A DNA stretch of 7,434 nucleotides from JBBRNH01 sp038247465 (lineage in GTDB: Bacteria > Bacteroidota > Bacteroidia > Cytophagales > Spirosomataceae), in assembly GCA_038247465.1 (NCBI GenBank), contig JBBRUV010000255.1:1-7434 (forward strand), read 5' to 3'. The stretch's first letter is position 1. The number at the start of each line of letters is the position of its first letter. This document shows positions 7,301 through 7,434 of this stretch, one piece after another. The notes beneath the pieces were generated by a model. That model saw nothing but the letters and a program-made list of their open reading frames with translations, did not search any database and had not been told where the DNA came from. The position numbers were made by a program, and so were the translations under genes.

Positions 7301-7434
7301 CCTACGAAACCAACACCCGCCTGACGGTTTATACCGACCCCGACCGCCCCAAAGAAGCCACCTGCAAAGGTGCATTGATGATGAACGCCACTGACCAACA
7401 GGCCCGGCCCGAAGCCGTTGTGTTTATGGGTGCA
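4324..7434 (+). CDS. Giant actin/Hsp70-fold ATPase with large unknown N-terminal region (3' end missing)
   Basis: The frame is open from ATG 4324 to the right edge (1037 codons, no stop), so the C-terminus is cut. Residues 1 to about 585 match no domain I know. They are soluble, mixed alpha/beta, contain an early PTSIPSPFARLDL stretch (residues about 42-54), and have a beta-rich section near residues 430-485. From residue 590 there is an actin/Hsp70-type ATPase: phosphate 1 at D596-FGTTNT; a 'yPAsm' stretch R751-WFYPASMTPGR like the Hsp70 VPAxF region; connect 1 at E791-SVAPFFYY; phosphate 2 at D816-IGGGTTD823; the adenosine motif at residues 957-967 (SITFSGTGSKL); and KEATCKGALM near the end, like the last helix of the fold. 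Spacings (220 residues from phosphate 1 to phosphate 2, 146 on to the adenosine motif) resemble DnaK, so the ATPase core looks intact and active. There is no signal peptide or membrane segment. The Hsp70 peptide-binding domain is not seen; at most a short tail remains outside the window. SrfB-like large ATPases are a possible relative by size and motif style, not shown here. Its role, chaperone-like switch or filament, is unknown. Confidence 0.88.
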   Translation, partial: METTLTLHGKSNGQHWFVYKPYSTDQIEDIADPQGGKTTKAPTSIPSPFARLDLARAAFENLARFDALHGPNTQSDERTVSDCFDVGEIFFNYEKLKDRLSIQPWSAKTDLDNLINSTNPGHKRLGEALKLFLEQDTVTYNFDKINRLFILKYKGKVIGGTSPATLFFSSGNDLTWVDLKMGNDQVFDSALTPLYLRDIEYQKYWFGMQAFMPDFRKYFRGIDDYLTKSKNLLEQHNPTLFHQHVQDQQGHSLITPEGFSQHFDELNTGQSGDVVEVLGFPLRKKKSDVVAIEQISDFVIRSGKYKQIHPGAMLPLVLQNRFHRPFTYVPQTVWDPNIAVPYWVKESYQANERTLPGQPGRYPYLTVSDFLEPYLVQVPYPMNRDRFFDGNLSTGDPKTGYLLPLRRAFFDFFNVEDLSNGTVRIKMETRVGGAIQVTLEIPVRGPGQFITFERTYIPPISDDQIVVPDESRNEGVIQKKSFTVNLYPFIRSGAQHSIGGADYRLQLIESGRDSFNQYHIDAIQQAQNTTLPPDSEHLRTSRSDKVKGSSHYTVLKSEFDYLQLRINADGRDMSGVLIPRWKRYEGGSKVFTFAVDFGTTNTHIEYKIGAVGAPKPFDIPKEFTQVGTLVAQDAYSAANPSLLELYFLFDLEFVPLQFGPGQADSFPTRTTLAERPKLNFNTPTVTLADFNIPFYVERQSAGESELTRNLKWARGNTENNRRVEAFLEELMLLLKNKVLLEGGSLSQTVVRWFYPASMTPGRIGQIRKNWQTLYRKHFGPDAEANVQELSESVAPFFYYKEEGKANASNRPAVNIDIGGGTTDVVIYQNNAPKLLTSFRFAGNAIYGDAFSEYGASTSNGFVQKYQSQIRQLLETNALSKLAESNARVIEDRHSEDIVAFWFSLVKSSDVKDKNLLSFNRMLADDEDLKIVFVLFYVAILYHVAQLMKARSLELPASITFSGTGSKLLNILTSDGTMLRQLSQLVFERVFDKTYETNTRLTVYTDPDRPKEATCKGALMMNATDQQARPEAVVFMGA

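Overview
The window reads as a compact same-strand gene cluster from a GC-moderate Bacteroidota, most likely a Cytophagales bacterium of the Spirosoma/Rudanella type. That placement is inferred from four things: no Shine-Dalgarno sequences ahead of the starts, an A-rich stretch ahead of one start, a Sec/SPII lipoprotein signal, and a GTCATGCTGACGATAG-type palindrome of a kind I associate with such genomes. It was not tested by any search. There is no rRNA, tRNA, CRISPR array, transposase or phage gene, and no stretch over about 90 bp lies outside a plausible gene.

Layout, all on the + strand: (1) 2-661, the 3' part of a single-pass membrane protein with a coiled coil and a Pro-rich tail, cut by the left edge. 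(2) 748-2265, a lipoprotein with a von Willebrand A-like domain (MIDAS-like E-x-S-x-S, then T, then D). (3) 2303-2758, a small protein with three membrane segments. (4) 2759-2840, a spacer that is mostly a perfect 58-bp palindrome with no loop. (5) 2841-4322, a tubulin/FtsZ-superfamily protein with a clear GGTGAAG T4 loop. (6) 4324 to the right edge, a giant actin/Hsp70-fold ATPase (at least 1037 residues) with all the nucleotide-binding signatures and a roughly 590-residue N-terminal region I do not recognise. Only one base separates the tubulin-like stop from the ATPase start.

Taken together, the cluster looks like an uncharacterised envelope-linked machine. It pairs two NTPases of cytoskeletal or chaperone fold (one tubulin-like, one actin/Hsp70-like) with a vWA-like lipoprotein and two inner-membrane proteins that could tether it. 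A membrane-remodelling system built around a divergent FtsZ-like family with a vWA partner was predicted from genome context by Makarova and Koonin (Biology Direct, 2010). This locus resembles that idea, but the adjacent actin/Hsp70-like ATPase and the lipoprotein form of the vWA partner make it look distinct. Its biological role (envelope remodelling, secretion, stress response or defence) cannot be decided from the sequence. The operon clearly continues to the right and probably to the left.
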